In this document: positions 52,541 through 64,000 of the stretch, piece by piece
Layout of the letters: each line of letters opens with the position of its first letter
Position numbering within the stretch: the first letter of the stretch is position 1
Origin: Salvator merianae
Lineage: Eukaryota > Chordata > Lepidosauria > Squamata > Teiidae
Assembly: GCA_003586115.2 (NCBI GenBank)
Contig: QVOM02000025.1
Span: 44,374,522 to 44,438,521 of the forward strand
DNA length: 64,000 nt
Direction of reading: 5' to 3'
Translations under genes and position numbers: made by a program
Notes under the pieces: generated by a model
The model's input: the letters and a program-made list of their open reading frames with translations, nothing else
Database searches by the model: none
What the model was told of the DNA's origin: nothing

Positions 52541-52760
52541 GTCCCTCAAGGACTGAGCATGCTCGGGATGACTGAGCGTGCTCAGAAAGAGCAGGTGAAG
52601 CTAGCTAGTTCCCCTTCTGCCCTCACTTGGGCGGCTGGCTCGGACAGACGTCCTCCCCCAATCCACGTCCTCCTTCTTCCTCAAAAGTGGAGGAGGAGTA
52701 GGGGTTATTTATTGAAACGAGACGGAAGCGTCCTAAATGACTGAAACGTAGGATAAAGGG
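52500..52760 (-). promoter_or_regulatory. Putative ZNF330 promoter, CpG-bearing
   Basis: The block directly upstream of exon 1 has more CpG than the flanking AT-rich DNA and lacks an obvious TATA box at a sensible distance. It contains an inverted CCAAT box (CCAAT on the plus strand at 52523-52527) and two near-palindromic copies of GACTGAGCRTGCTC (52551-52564 and 52570-52583), a dyad that could bind a dimeric factor. The assignment as promoter is inferred from position relative to exon 1 and from composition. Confidence 0.5.
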
Positions 52761-54096
52761 TGCTGGTGATTTGAGGGGGGGGGGAAAAATCAAAGGCATT
52801 GTTCAAAGAACAGTAGACCTCAAAGACTGAGCATACCCTACCCTCTTTGGTTTTCTGTCCTATATTAGATTACGATGATCATCACAGGGAAAGGGAGGGG
52901 GCGGAGAGAAACTTATTTCAGTTCAGATCGTGGCAACGGACGGAGAAATGGGTGCAAGGCCGGTCAATGAAACTAAACCGAGCTGCCTTGCAGCTTGTGG
53001 TATTAACCGTTAGTGCTTGGCTAAATCAAAGTAAAAGATGCAGGATATAAGACGCAAATCTGTCATCAGTGTAAAAGGGAGACGACGCAGACCACTCGCA
53101 GCCATGCTTATGTATTTGGAAATATGACCTACAGTATCCAACGGAATTTCCCAGTACCCCGAGAACCAGTGCCTTGCAGGATAGAAGTAGTACTCGACTG
53201 GTCTCTGGAGACCAGGGTTTAACACTTCACTCGGCCAGGAAATTCCTTGGAGGGTTTTTGGCCATAAATGCACCGAGACAAATCTGTCTTCCTAGAACAA
53301 ATGAGACCTGGGGCCAGTGGCTTGACTTCTGTAAGAAACCAATAGAAAACTTAAAAAACTTAAAACAAAAAAAGCTTTCACACAAGCAAACAGCTGGCTC
53401 AGCATAGGCTCTGAAGAAGCCTGGACAGACACATCATTCATTGCTGGCAGACAGTGCCTCGTTATGATTTTAATGCTGTGCATTTTATATATAGCCCAAT
53501 GATAGCTGTTCCTTTATTTGTTTCATTGAGTTTGAGTGTTACTATTTTATGACTTAGATTTAATTTAGATTTGTTTATCTGGGCTGTGTTTTGTTTTCAG
53601 TTGCAATAAAAAGGCAGAGTTATTGGTTTGATTTTAATAAAAGTTTTTGCTATTTTAAATAATTGATGTGATGTTTTTTTTAAAATCTTTTTAACCATCA
53701 TCAGTACCGGTGAAAAATTATGCAATTTGTGGATGCTGGAGTCATTTTGAATCCCACTTGTTTTTAATTCCTGCAGCCAAACCATAAAAGCATTTGGAGT
53801 GATTTCTGCAGGGATTTTTCCAGGGTATTATTCTAAAATTTCACTACAAAATCGTATTTGTAAACTATCAACAAAAAATACATCTAAACTTTCACTTTTA
53901 TATCAGGTGCATCCTTTTGAAATTAAATGAGAAATCTCACAATACAGAAAGGACAAATAATGTTTTAGCTGACTAACCAGAGCCCATTATGAGTCTCACG
54001 TGTGAAATATAGACAAGCGGAATAGCAAGGGATGGATTTGTAGACATTACTCAATGTAGCAAAGTTATCTTAACTTCTTTGTTGGCTAAGTGTCTG
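52761..54096. other. Upstream flank of ZNF330, unassigned
   Basis: The first part (to about 53300) keeps scattered CpG. A CTGGTCTC/GAGACCAG hairpin lies near 53198-53215, and plus-strand AATAAA hexamers occur near 53605 and 53635. No recognisable exon. A divergent non-coding transcript is possible but not shown. Confidence 0.35.
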
Positions 54097-54100
54097 TATT

Positions 54101-54148
54101 TATTTTATTTTATTTTATTTTATTTTATTTTATTTTATTTTATTTTAT
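54101..54148 (+). repeat. (TATTT)n microsatellite
   Basis: Nine or so tandem TATTT units. Confidence 0.95.
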
Positions 54149-55631
54149 AGGAGCCTCATGCAGAACATCCCAAAGACTAAGTGATGAAATCAAAGAAAAA
54201 ACCAAAATCTAATGAGAATGAAACCAGTTTGTTTCAGACAATTCCCCCTCAACGTCTTAGATCTACAGCCTATTGAAGGAAGCTCATATGCAGTAGCTAT
54301 TTAAAAGACTTTTAATGTTTAGCCTTTTAAGTGAAAGCATTTTAATTGTATTCAAAAGATACCTGTGTGGTTTTCTTTTGCCTTTCCTCCTGCACTAGGA
54401 GGAAAGCAAAATTACAGCTCAGTGTGAAGCCATTGCATCCATGCTGTTGATCATCTATCGCAAAATGTATCTTCTATATATCCTTAAGAAAGTCATTTTG
54501 CACTGCCAAAAGAAAATTTTCTACACAAACCACAATTTATTTCCACTAATTTGATGGCCATCCGGCAAAGTGTTCAATCCCTAACTAGCACTGGACAACT
54601 TATATAGAATGAAGAGATTCCTATCTCTTATTTATATTAATTATTTATGGTATGTATATCCCATTTTTCTCCCAGAAAACCAGAGGCACTACATACTATT
54701 ATCCTCCTGCTCTATTTTAACAACACAGCCTTGATGGAGTGTAGACTTAGAAGCAGACTGACTATTTTTATGAGATCAGCGATAAAACGGAAACTAAAAG
54801 CAATAAAACAAGGTATAATAGATACTTTGCAGCAATAAGTTTCATTACTATAGTTTCCACTTAAGTTGGCCCTGCCCGAGACCAGTTACTACCTGTTTGT
54901 GAATCTTGATAGCAACCACATAGAAATAAGCAATATTATACATAATATGGGGCTCTTTGACAGAAAAAAGGGAACATAGTATTTATTATTATGGCCATTG
55001 ACCCATATAAAAAAGCAATGTAAATGTTGTCAGGTCGACCTGGAAGGTGTGTCAGCAAGAAGAAAACAAGGCTTTGATGTTATTATAACAGAGCAGTACA
55101 ATAGCGTATGTTGAAAACATTGGAACAGACTCTCCTGCACCAATTCTACGGGGACATGTTTTTCTAGGCATAGGAAGCTTGATAACCCTTTCTCTAAAAA
55201 CCACACAAGGCAGGGCATCATGTAACCCTAAAATGTTCTTTGCTGGCAAGAAGATATAAATGCAGTTAAATATTTGCCTGATTCCCATCCAAAGTATCCA
55301 ATATGTTATTTCAGATGGTGAGAGATGCAGTTCAACTTGTTCTGATATTTAACATAAAGCACTCTTTATCAAACCATTTTATGGCTTGGGTATCTTCTAG
55401 GAGGAGGAGTTCAAGGGGCAGCCCAGAGGAGGTGAGTTTTGTCAGGACAGCTTGGAAATGATTTGCCAGAATTAATGGAATTAATCCTGCAGGAGGGAAA
55501 AATGACTTTTTAAATGGCTATCACCTCTGTTTTCAGCTGTCCTACTTCCACTTTTAAAGATCCACATCTAAAAGCGTGGAGTGTTGTTTCAAAGAACAAC
55601 TGAGAGGCAATGACTGGCTCAAGGTCACCAA
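54149..55631. other. Intergenic, nothing recognised
   Basis: AT-rich DNA; a 12-bp palindrome CAGGTCGACCTG lies at about 55031. No gene identified. Confidence 0.45.
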
Positions 55632-55851
55632 GGGCTGTCACACCTCAGTTTTAATCCAGCTTCGGTCCTCTTTCAGACTGAGAGAACACATCAGTGAAGT
55701 AATGAGATGTTTCCTTTCAGTGTAATCTAACTCATACAATCTACCTTTGGATCAGAAAATGTGGAAAGAAAATGATTAGTCACTTTGCTAGTGTGTTCTT
55801 TCAATCCAAAAGTGGACTGAAGCTGAATTAAAACTTAGGTGTGACTGGGCC
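55632..55851. mobile_element. Foldback MITE, TCACACCTAAG family (copy 2)
   Basis: Starts GGGCTGTCACACCTCAG and ends CTTAGGTGTGACTGGGCC, with long opposing arms that include 'agactgagagaacacatcag' on the left and 'gctagtgtgttctttcaat' on the right. Homologous to 51903-52111. Confidence 0.85.
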
Positions 55852-56065
55852 TCAATTAAACTTCTTTGCAAAGAATGTTACAAAAATGTTATAAAGGCAC
55901 TTTTTACCAGTGTGGGTTTCGGTGGTAGTAATCAACAACCAAACCAAGCTTTATCTTTTTGACGCTTTATTATGACACAAAAGAACGCAGATATCATATA
56001 TGAAACAAATTACACACAGAAAACAAGATAATAAATATAGGAAAAAAATATAGTACAGACAGTAA

Positions 56066-57297
56066 GGCCGCGGTCGGACATCATCAAAGCACAGATATGT
56101 AATCCGTATAGAAGAGTACGCGCAGTGAATTCGTCCTTTGGTCGTCCTCTGGTCGTTCCCACAGTTACAATTTAACACGGAGTCAATTCGTTCTTGCTCG
56201 TTCCCACACTGATATTTCCCATGCTTGGCAGTACCCTTTCTGCCTCCACCCCTCGTCAAATTCTCCTCCCCGTGCAGTCAGCGATTAGCAGTCCCAACAT
56301 TCAAACCTTGACATCACAGAGGCGGGAAAGTCAAGCTCCGCTCTCCGTAGTTCCCCACTGCTGCCTCAGAACATGGATTCACTTGGCAGCATTTGTCATT
56401 TGCTTCTTCTCCCCACTACAGCCTCTATGTACACAAGCAGAACTTTAAAACTATGTTCACTTTAAAACTATTAACTTTAAAAAATAAAGCTTTTTAAAGT
56501 TCTTTTGAAATGCGTATGAGAGCTCCCCTGCTGTTACACTCTAAGGCAACTGCAGTTTAAAAGTAGCGTAAAAGCAGGAAGAGGTCCATAACAAAGGGAA
56601 AAAGTGGGAGGGAGCCGGAGAAAGATGTGTATTGAGGGCTTCGTCTTCCAGGCGAACAGCTGCCCAGCGGCAGCAGCAAGAAGAGCTGAGGGAGGGAGGG
56701 AAGAGAGAGGAGAGAGGAGAGCGAGCCGTCCCGTCCCTGAGCGCTTGGCTGCCGGGGAAGGGGAGGAGACGGCTGCAGGCAAGAGCCAACTTCCAAGCCC
56801 TGCGCTCCTCCGCTATGGGGAAGGGAAGCCGGTGACTCAAAAGTAAATGTCACTAGTTTCAGCGGAATACCATGCAGGAGCTAGCTAATTCAAAAGAAGA
56901 GATGACTTTACATAAATACAAGCTAGGTATATGAGGTGGATACTGCTGGCAGCAACGGGGATAATGGAGGCGCTTCCTGCCCACCTACAAAGTCTGTCAT
57001 TGGACAGCACCAAATGGGGGTCCCTCCCTCTGCACGCTCACAAAAAATTACATAATCGCTTTCCTCGTGCCCACAGCACAAAGTAAAGCGCGCTAGCGAT
57101 CTGGAACGGCTTGAGAGTTGATAAAATCCCAAGACAAAGTAATGCGCATTTAGCCAATTTAATCCTTAAAAATTACGGAACGGGAAGATCATGTCGGGCC
57201 TGCAGGAAGTGAAGACTGATTAAATGCCGTGTCTGTCGGGACAGCGGGAAGTGAAGACGGCCTTTAAACTGATTAAATGCCGTGTCCGACCGCGGCC
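56066..57297. mobile_element. 1.23-kb TIR element with TAA target duplication, PIF/Harbinger-like, GC-rich core
   Basis: Perfect 15-bp terminal inverted repeats GGCCGCGGTCGGACA (56066-56080 and inverted at 57283-57297) lie between TAA copies (56063-56065 and 57298-57300). There is no transposase frame, so it is non-autonomous. The centre (about 56600-56850) is strikingly purine- and GC-rich compared with the surroundings. Near the right end a GAAGTGAAGAC...GATTAAATGCCGTGTC unit occurs twice (57208-57234 and 57249-57286). A partial relative lies at 17.9-18.3 kb. Confidence 0.88.
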
Positions 57298-57300
57298 TAA

Positions 57301-60300
57301 GAAAGCATTACCTCTCCTCGTAATTGACCATGGCCTTAAGAGAGGCTGGATAGAATCTGTGACCTAAAGATTTTCTATCAGAGAACAAATTTTATCCTCT
57401 TTCCCTATATAGTAACAGGGAAGGAACAAAGGGTACTTCCATTTTTGCAGCAACACATTTGTTAACAGTGTAACAAATTTTTACACCCTTATCAACTGGA
57501 GCCTTTACCAAAATAGGTGATAACTCCTATGCTATGCTGGTTCCAATTTTAGGAATGACAAGTGAATCTAATGAGGAAAATGTCACATTGGATTTTATAT
57601 TACATTGTGTAATCTACAATTTATTGGAGAATAATTGGTGGTCAGCTCCCTTCTGTCAATACTGTTTCTTCCATCAATGCTGTTTTATCTGCCCTAAAGT
57701 TCCAACACTATTGAATGTCATTCCCTGTTGACTGACTAGGGATCAGAACCTCTGCTGGGCATTTTACAGCTCTTGACAGTTCTCTCTGCTCGGAAAGAAT
57801 GATGTTCTGGAGAAGAGGTTGCCTGATAATAATGGTATATCTTGAGATCGTCCCCAAATATCAAACTGTGGCTACATCCACACAAAGATCAAACAGAAGC
57901 ACTTCCTGTTATCTTATGTGCCTTTGAACTAAAATGCACACTAGCCAACAGGCGATAATCCCAGAGGAGTTTTTCTCCAAAATAGCACCTGTTAGCGTGA
58001 TATTTGGCCAGCGTCTGGAGGCAGCCTTATTTTATTTCCAGCCTTCTCCCCTCTTTCCCTTTCTGTTTCCTCCTGACCTGTTTCTTTGGGTTTGAATAAC
58101 TGTTGGCTGGCTGCCTAAAATTTTGTACAGGGCTGATTTTATAAACTCAATATTTAAATATACTGTTTCCAAACTTTTTATTAAAATATAATTCTGATGG
58201 TTTCCCCTTGCTGCACCAGACCTCCTAGAGCAGGCAAGTCCATTTTCCAATTGAGGCATCCAGCATAGTACATGCAGTCTCCACTAGGCTTCTTGGTGTA
58301 GATGCATCATCAGAGCTATTCAACTGCAATGGTCTCACAGTTATCCATGGTTCAGAGCTACACACAGATAGATAAAACTGGTAGTTAAGGATCATGAGCA
58401 TTGTAGTCCAAAACAAGGGTTTTTTTTCTCAGAACATAATTATTATTCCTCTCATTTAGAGCAGCTAAACTGAACAAAGTTCACAACTGGAACATCAGAA
58501 TGGTACCGAAGTATTTGGGATGCAGCTGTCTTATTCTTTAAACACAGTTAAGGGAATGTCAGTGCCAGAATCATATCTTCAGCTGTGGGATAAATTTATA
58601 ATTTTTCTATAGAATCATGAAATCAGAATGCCTTCCCAAACATTTTCATATATGTAGTTTATGTAAACCATTTGCTTTTGTTCACTTTTCCTTCTTTATT
58701 TCTTTCTTTTTCAAAATGGATGTAAAATGTTCCCATTTGGGGACAGAAAAATTATATAACATGAAACTGCATTTCTATATTTTGCATCAATCTCTCTACT
58801 CTTAAAATCACAGGTTTCAAAGTAGCTAATTTATTTTACCAACATTTATGCTTCCAAAGAGAAAATAAAGAGCAAAGTCAAAAATAGAATAGAAATTGCA
58901 GTATGCCCATTAAGATGTTGAAAGTACAATAAGTTTGCTGTGGTAACAGTCCCAAATGGATTATTTAGTATTTAGCAGTATATATGGAAAGAAACTCTAG
59001 TCGCAATGCTGGCCAGCACAGATGAGTACAGTGTCACGTGGATTTCAAAGGAAGTTCATGACCCAACCTTCAGCAGGGAGGGGGGCTTCTAGTTGTGCTC
59101 ACCTATGTTGCCCACCCTGCCCCACTCCTATTAGTGAGGTAAAAACTGAGGCCTTTCTGCACTGGGCCTTTTTCTGGATATCCCGGAATACGGGTCCGCC
59201 ATCTACATGCTAGTATAGACCAGAGGTCCTGGGAAGTGTAGCCAAGTAAGGACTATTTCCCCCTCCTAAAGTAACCATATGTTAGTATATCTAAAGTAGG
59301 TGTCCTGAGGGTCCATGTCTGTTCTGAAACAGCATTTTGCACATCTCTAAGCTCAAATGATCATCTATTGGGATACCTAGTTCTGGTCTAAATCTGGTTG
59401 GTTTTTACTCCAGATACTCCTCTAACTTTTAAAAATATTTATTTACATCTAAAGAAAAATGAAAACAAACTTTTTGAAAAGAATGAAAGCTAAGCTCGTT
59501 CAGATTGAAGATGATATGGCAAATAAGCAACTTGCTTTATTTTCATGTCACTACTTAATACTCAAAGTATTTTTCTCCCTGCTTTTCTTGTTTTAAAATC
59601 AACACTCAATTAATAGATATGTAAACATATGCAGAACAAATTGACCCTCTTATAGTGAAGTCTAAATGACACATAATAAATCTCTTTCAGTATGCATTTC
59701 TCTCCAGCACTCTAATGCACTAGTGAAGCAATGCATGAAAAAATGAAGACTGTTCCCTTGACTTAATTTATGTTTTTTTAAAATTAATCCTACTTTCCTT
59801 TTTTTTTTTAAAGCAAGCAATGTTCCCATTTAAACAAACCCTGTAATTAAGTTCATCATACAGCTCTTTTCAGCATTCAGGAGGTTTTGTTCCTACTATA
59901 AAATAGCTGCTGCGTTTATCTAACTGACCTTTGAGGAGCATTCCTCAAATGCAGTTTGCTTTTTAGCAAAAGAACTTACAAGGCTATGCCACCATTTGTT
60001 TGTGGCAAGGTGACTTGTTTCAGTATAAAGCCACATACATTAATACCTGAATGTTGTAATATAATAGTGCAGGCAGATATATGTCTGCCAATTTTCTTCA
60101 GGATTTGCACCTCTGCTTCTAAAAGGGTGTTATGTAGAGATTAGAGAGTACCAATCAACTGTTTTGCATTATCAGTGTTTTAGACTACAGGTGATCAATC
60201 CACTTCTCTTTTCCTTTGCACACCAATGGCTCTGGCTTTCCTACCAGCAACATTCATCCTCAATAGCTTATGCCCAAAAAACGAAGAAAGGTCAGGAAAA

Positions 60301-61174
60301 AAAGGTCACCCACCTCTCTCACAGGATCAGCATAGCTCAAATATGAGCTCAATCCTTGACATATCTCATCACAATACTGGGTATTTGAGACCATAATGCT
60401 GGCATTTTGCCTCTCATTGTAAACTAAATACACAATATTATGGGTTAATAGCCTGATTCAGCAGAACATAAATTGTATATTCAAAACTGACTGCCAGACA
60501 TATTTTCAACAGTGTATATTAATTACACACTTAGACAGTGGTCACACCTCAACATTATAATCCATCTTAGGATGGACTGGGAACTGGGACTGTTTTAGAC
60601 CTGGTCACACTTATCTTGAGGTGGGGGTGAGGCAAGGCAGTTCCGAGAGCAGCACGTCCACGCTGCTGCCAACAGAAGGTGGGTGAGGGCATATCATGTA
60701 GGCCAGCTTGAGTTGTTCCCTCTGGCTACAAACCGCAGAGCCCTCTGCTCAGAAGTAAATTTTACCATGCTTGATGGGACACGCTCCAAGAAATCTTGCA
60801 TTATAAACTTGTGGTCTTTCATTTCATTGGGTTTGGTTGCAGAAAGTCTGCAATAATAGTAACACACACCAAAGTTACACACATAGATCTAGACCCCAAC
60901 AATGGATCGCTCAAAAGCAAGAATTTAAAATTTAACATAGGAAATAACTTGAAACCAAAGACTTAACATACAAAATATCATATTCTCTCACTCAGCACCT
61001 AACCTGATGACCATTAAGAAGTATCAAATAAGATACTCAAGTCCTCAATAAACAAGAAGGATTAGTACAGTAACTCAACAAAGAACAAGCACCAAGGAAA
61101 ATTAGGACAAAGAACACACACACTCAGTTACAAACAAGGACTGTAGGACAACTACTATACAGCCCATCATCAAC
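57301..61174. other. Intergenic, mostly unrecognised
   Basis: Fragments of dispersed repeats occur at 57946-58024 (reverse complement of 22370-22445) and 59145-59225 (similar to 11450-11545). A short TCACACCT-type segment lies at 60538-60620. No exon found. Confidence 0.45.
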
Positions 61175-61177
61175 TAT

Positions 61178-61438
61178 GGGCCTGTTCGCACTTTGGTGCT
61201 AATGAGCATCCAGATGCACACTAACGTAGTGCATCTGCACTCTGCAGAGGCCCTAGTGTTCAGGACTGTCTGCAGACACTTCTGAATGCTACTAGCCTTG
61301 GACAACTAGAACATTGTCCACAGCTGTACTGGGAGAGTACCAGCCCTCGCAGTGCAGATGGCCAATGCATCGCAGGGTCTGTTCCAGCATAGAATGGTCG
61401 AGTTCTACCATTCTAAACTTCAAAGTGAGAACAGGCAC
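61178..61438. mobile_element. Non-autonomous TIR element, GGGCCTGTTC family (copy 3) with TAT duplication
   Basis: GGGCCTGTTCGCACTTTG at the left pairs with CAAAGTGAGAACAGGCAC at the right (16 of 18). It is flanked by TAT at 61175-61177 and 61439-61441. At 261 bp it is a shorter relative of 12986-13524 and 16499-17048. Confidence 0.85.
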
Positions 61439-61441
61439 TAT

Positions 61442-62227
61442 AAGTCATCCTTTGCACTGAAAACGTTCTTCAGTTAGGCAACGAAATGTCTGCAAGTGGA
61501 AACTCATCTCAAAGAACTCCAACAATTCAGCATGAAGTAAATGCCATTGGAATCAATAAAACTTTCTGCCAAGTATAAAATTGTATAGAAAATTTAATTT
61601 TTTAATGAAGTCATTAGGTCTTAGAAACACTTACAGTTGACTGAATTACACGTTAAAATTATACTGACACGGTTCTACATTTTGCATATGTAAGAAAATG
61701 TATGTAATGCATAGCCTGCCACTTGAGCAAAATCTGTTGGCTCACATCAATAGAAAATAAAATGAATCACATTCCACCTATTCTAATCTCAAATATCTTC
61801 AAGGCCACTGTCTCCTCACTGATGTATGTAATATATACTTTATTCATTTTATCTGTTAGAGCCCAAGCGTTGTGTGGCTTATAGTAATCCTATCCCAAAT
61901 GAACACAAATTGAATTTGTTATTTCTCCAGTGATTTTTTTTAAAAAGGAAGAAAAAACACCCTCAGTTCAATTCTGCTTCAATGATTATCGTGCCTAACA
62001 CCTTTCCCCAATGATATTTAAAATAGCCATTTTCAGAAGATCTTTATCAAACCAATTGTAAAATATCCTTGAAAACCAACCATTGGAATGACTCGTATTT
62101 ATCACAATTTCTTCAGATGGTATAATATGACTTTTTAAATTTTCATACCTAGCTTCGATACTGATATATGATCTGAATAAATTGAGGCGACTGCAATTCA
62201 TCAGATAATCCATATTTAAAGACTTTT
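61442..62227. other. Intergenic, nothing recognised
   Basis: AT-rich DNA without a recognised gene or repeat. Confidence 0.4.
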
Positions 62228-62336
62228 AAAAGTGCATTTTCTGGCCTTTAATATGGATTAGAAGCACCACTATGCAGATGCTACCACCTGTAAACTACTT
62301 TCAAGCTATTTCTTTTTACTGTATGCAGATATAGCC
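62228..62336. mobile_element. MITE, GGTTGTGTTCACA family, one-end fragment
   Basis: 'gcattttctggcctttaat' + 'atggatt' matches 49723-49742, and the end 'ctgtatgcagatatagcc' matches the family terminus. Confidence 0.6.
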
Positions 62337-63420
62337 AGATTCAAATTCTTGCTTAACTCATCCCTAATTAAGCTGTGTCTCACCTGAGGTTATTCAGGTT
62401 TTAGTGCCTCTAAAGTGCACATATTTTTGGCACCATCTACATGATGCAATCCTTATCAAATTGCCAGCCCATGTTTATTCTCAATTTATATCTTATGTCT
62501 TCTTACTACAAAAAAATAGAAAATCTAAATAACCCATTTTATATCTATACTGGATGCCCCATTTGGATGCACCCTTGTTCTACAGTCTCAAAGAACCTAC
62601 AACTCCATCGTTTGTCCACACAGACACTATGTCCAGATGTGAGGTTGCAGGTTTGGATGCTACCTATCAAATTGCCATTCACTGGCTCTATTTAAACTAG
62701 ATTTCTGCTTACTAGAAAAATAAAAAATAAAATAATTGCTTATTCTTACATATCTGCAGTCACTTATATTAAACAACCCATTTGAAAGATATAGTCTCCA
62801 TTTTGACTCAGCCACTTGGTGTCTCAGCAGAGCATACAATTGGTTCCAGCCTTATACGACACTGCAAACCTCGTTCCAATGCAGTAGAACAAGGCTGGGA
62901 TATTGCTGTACCCAAAAGCACTAAAACACTGAGTGTCCAGTGTGAATCACCCCACTGCAATGGAGGCCACATTGCATACTCCACCAGTAGTAGTAGTAAG
63001 CTCTCCTTTAACTTCCACTCACAGTTTCAGTTACTGGTGCAAGAAATGAACAGGATGTTCCCTAGTGGAGTGGAGCTGGAGGAGCTAGCTGATACAAATA
63101 AATTGCTGCCTTTAAAAAAAGGGAAATAAAATATTATTCACTAACCCAGCAGAAGTAATTTACCAGTGTGCTACTATGGCGCTGCAATTTTAACCTCTGT
63201 TTCCTGGAAGTAAGTACAAGTATCACAAGAGGGATGTATAGAACACTCTCTGGGAGATGCTAGGGCGCCTGGCTTAAATGCTTTTGGGGGAGGGAGTTGG
63301 CTGCTAATTGAGGTGCTGAGAGTATAGTTTAAACATCTAGAGTTGTGGCTAGATCTGTATTACCTGGAGTAACCAAAGGAGCAGTAAGGAAATGGGACAA
63401 GGAATGAAATCAAGTTGTTG
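62337..63420. other. Intergenic, nothing recognised
   Basis: A 115-codon open frame (62782-63129) has no recognisable motif or splice support. Confidence 0.4.
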
Positions 63421-63553
63421 TAAGGCAGTGATTACAAACATTTTTTTTTAAAAAAAAGCACCTCTGAAGTGGCCTTGAGACTGTTCGGAGGCGGGATTGT
63501 TCACACACCAGTCTGTCCCTCCCGCCTCTCATGAACATTCTGTGCTAGAGGAG

Positions 63554-63648
63554 GAGAAGAAGAAGAAGAAGAAGAAGAAGAAGAAGAAGAAGAAGAAGAA
63601 GAAGAAGAAGAAGAAGAAGAAGAAGAAGAAGAAGAAGAAGAAGAAGAA

Positions 63649-63649
<1 letters not shown>
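63554..63649 (+). repeat. (GAA)n microsatellite, about 32 units
   Basis: About 96 bp of nearly uninterrupted GAA. Confidence 0.97.

Positions 63650-63650
<1 letters not shown>

Positions 63651-63701
<51 letters not shown>
63651..63701 (+). repeat. (AGC)n microsatellite, 17 units
   Basis: 51 bp of perfect AGC repeats immediately after the GAA tract. Confidence 0.97.
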
Positions 63702-64000
63702 TGACTCGGCCGAAGCTGACTCAAAGCGGCTTACATCTGTCTATCTTCAGCATCACACAATGTGATGCTCCCTATTTATCTATTTGCAATTACTTGCCTT
63801 CGAACAGCTAGGTTGGCTGGAGCCAGAGGCCAGTAGAGGGCGCTCATCCCCTCTACACGGCAGAGAGGGGCCTTGAACTCCGATCCTCAAAGGCAGAATA
63901 GATGTGAGATGAGAACACGAGAACCATGCACTACTGTCTTTGAAGTGCTTCTGAGCTGCTTTTTTGTTAAGTATGAAACACACCCTAAGAAAGTTCTAGC

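Larger units (their letters stand above)
63424..63985. mobile_element. MITE, GGTTGTGTTCACA family, expanded by a compound microsatellite
   Basis: Flanked by TAA (63421-63423 and 63986-63988). The left part has 'ttgttcacacaccagtctg' and 'tctcatgaacattctgtgct'. The right part has 'agatgagaacacgagaacc' and 'gaaacacaccc'. The (GAA)n-(AGC)n array and about 200 bp of other sequence sit in the middle. Confidence 0.8.

Noticed and set aside
52841..53400. Possible first exon of RNF150 on the plus strand
   Set aside because: No open frame resembling the RNF150 N-terminus and no convincing donor; position alone suggested it.
56534..56853. Several overlapping Leu/Pro/Ser- or Arg/Glu-rich frames
   Set aside because: They lie in the GC-rich purine tract of the 56-57 kb TIR element and are open in many frames at once, as expected from biased composition.
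63497..63811. Open frame with long poly-Lys and poly-Gln
   Set aside because: It is simply the translation of the GAA and AGC microsatellites inside a transposon.

Overview
The window is a piece of a vertebrate nuclear genome, most likely from a squamate reptile (lizard or snake). It is AT-rich and mostly non-coding. Its repeats are typical of squamates: a BovB (RTE) LINE tail, CR1/L2-type LINE 3' ends, tRNA-derived SINEs, a Tc1-like element, hAT insertions and many small terminal-inverted-repeat (TIR) elements. It contains one confidently identified protein gene. No bacterial, viral or CRISPR features were seen.

The gene is ZNF330 (nucleolar autoantigen 36, NOA36), on the minus strand. Its promoter and non-coding exon 1 lie near 52.5 kb, the start codon is at 48,978 and the stop codon at 33,399-33,401. 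I traced nine coding exons, including a 20-nt microexon, by translating the minus strand and checking every GT-AG junction and phase. The joined reading frame is 969 nt (322 residues plus stop), close to the length I recall for the human protein (about 320). It keeps the lysine-rich N-terminus, the cysteine-rich zinc-binding body and the acidic tail.

Region by region: (1) 1-32.6 kb, downstream of ZNF330, is intergenic. It holds LINE tails, MITE-like elements, SINEs and a Tc1-like element at 29.7-31.4 kb that carries a nested hAT element with a perfect 8-bp target duplication. (2) 32.6-52.5 kb is ZNF330. Its introns carry several of the same MITEs, a second hAT insertion, a long foldback and the BovB tail. 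(3) 52.5-64 kb is upstream intergenic DNA with a CpG-bearing promoter flank, a 1.2-kb TIR element with a GC-rich core, and a MITE copy carrying a long (GAA)n-(AGC)n microsatellite at the right edge.

A recurring theme is small non-autonomous DNA elements that begin with GG, end with CC and sit between 3-bp target duplications (TAA, TTA, TAT or TTT). This is the pattern expected of PIF/Harbinger-type elements, and at least three sequence families are present in multiple copies. I found no convincing new biological system. The strongest second-look items are the nested insertions with intact target duplications, the 56-57 kb TIR element with its GC-rich cargo, the compound microsatellite, the ZNF330 microexon, and a few open frames or splice-like segments that I could not assign.
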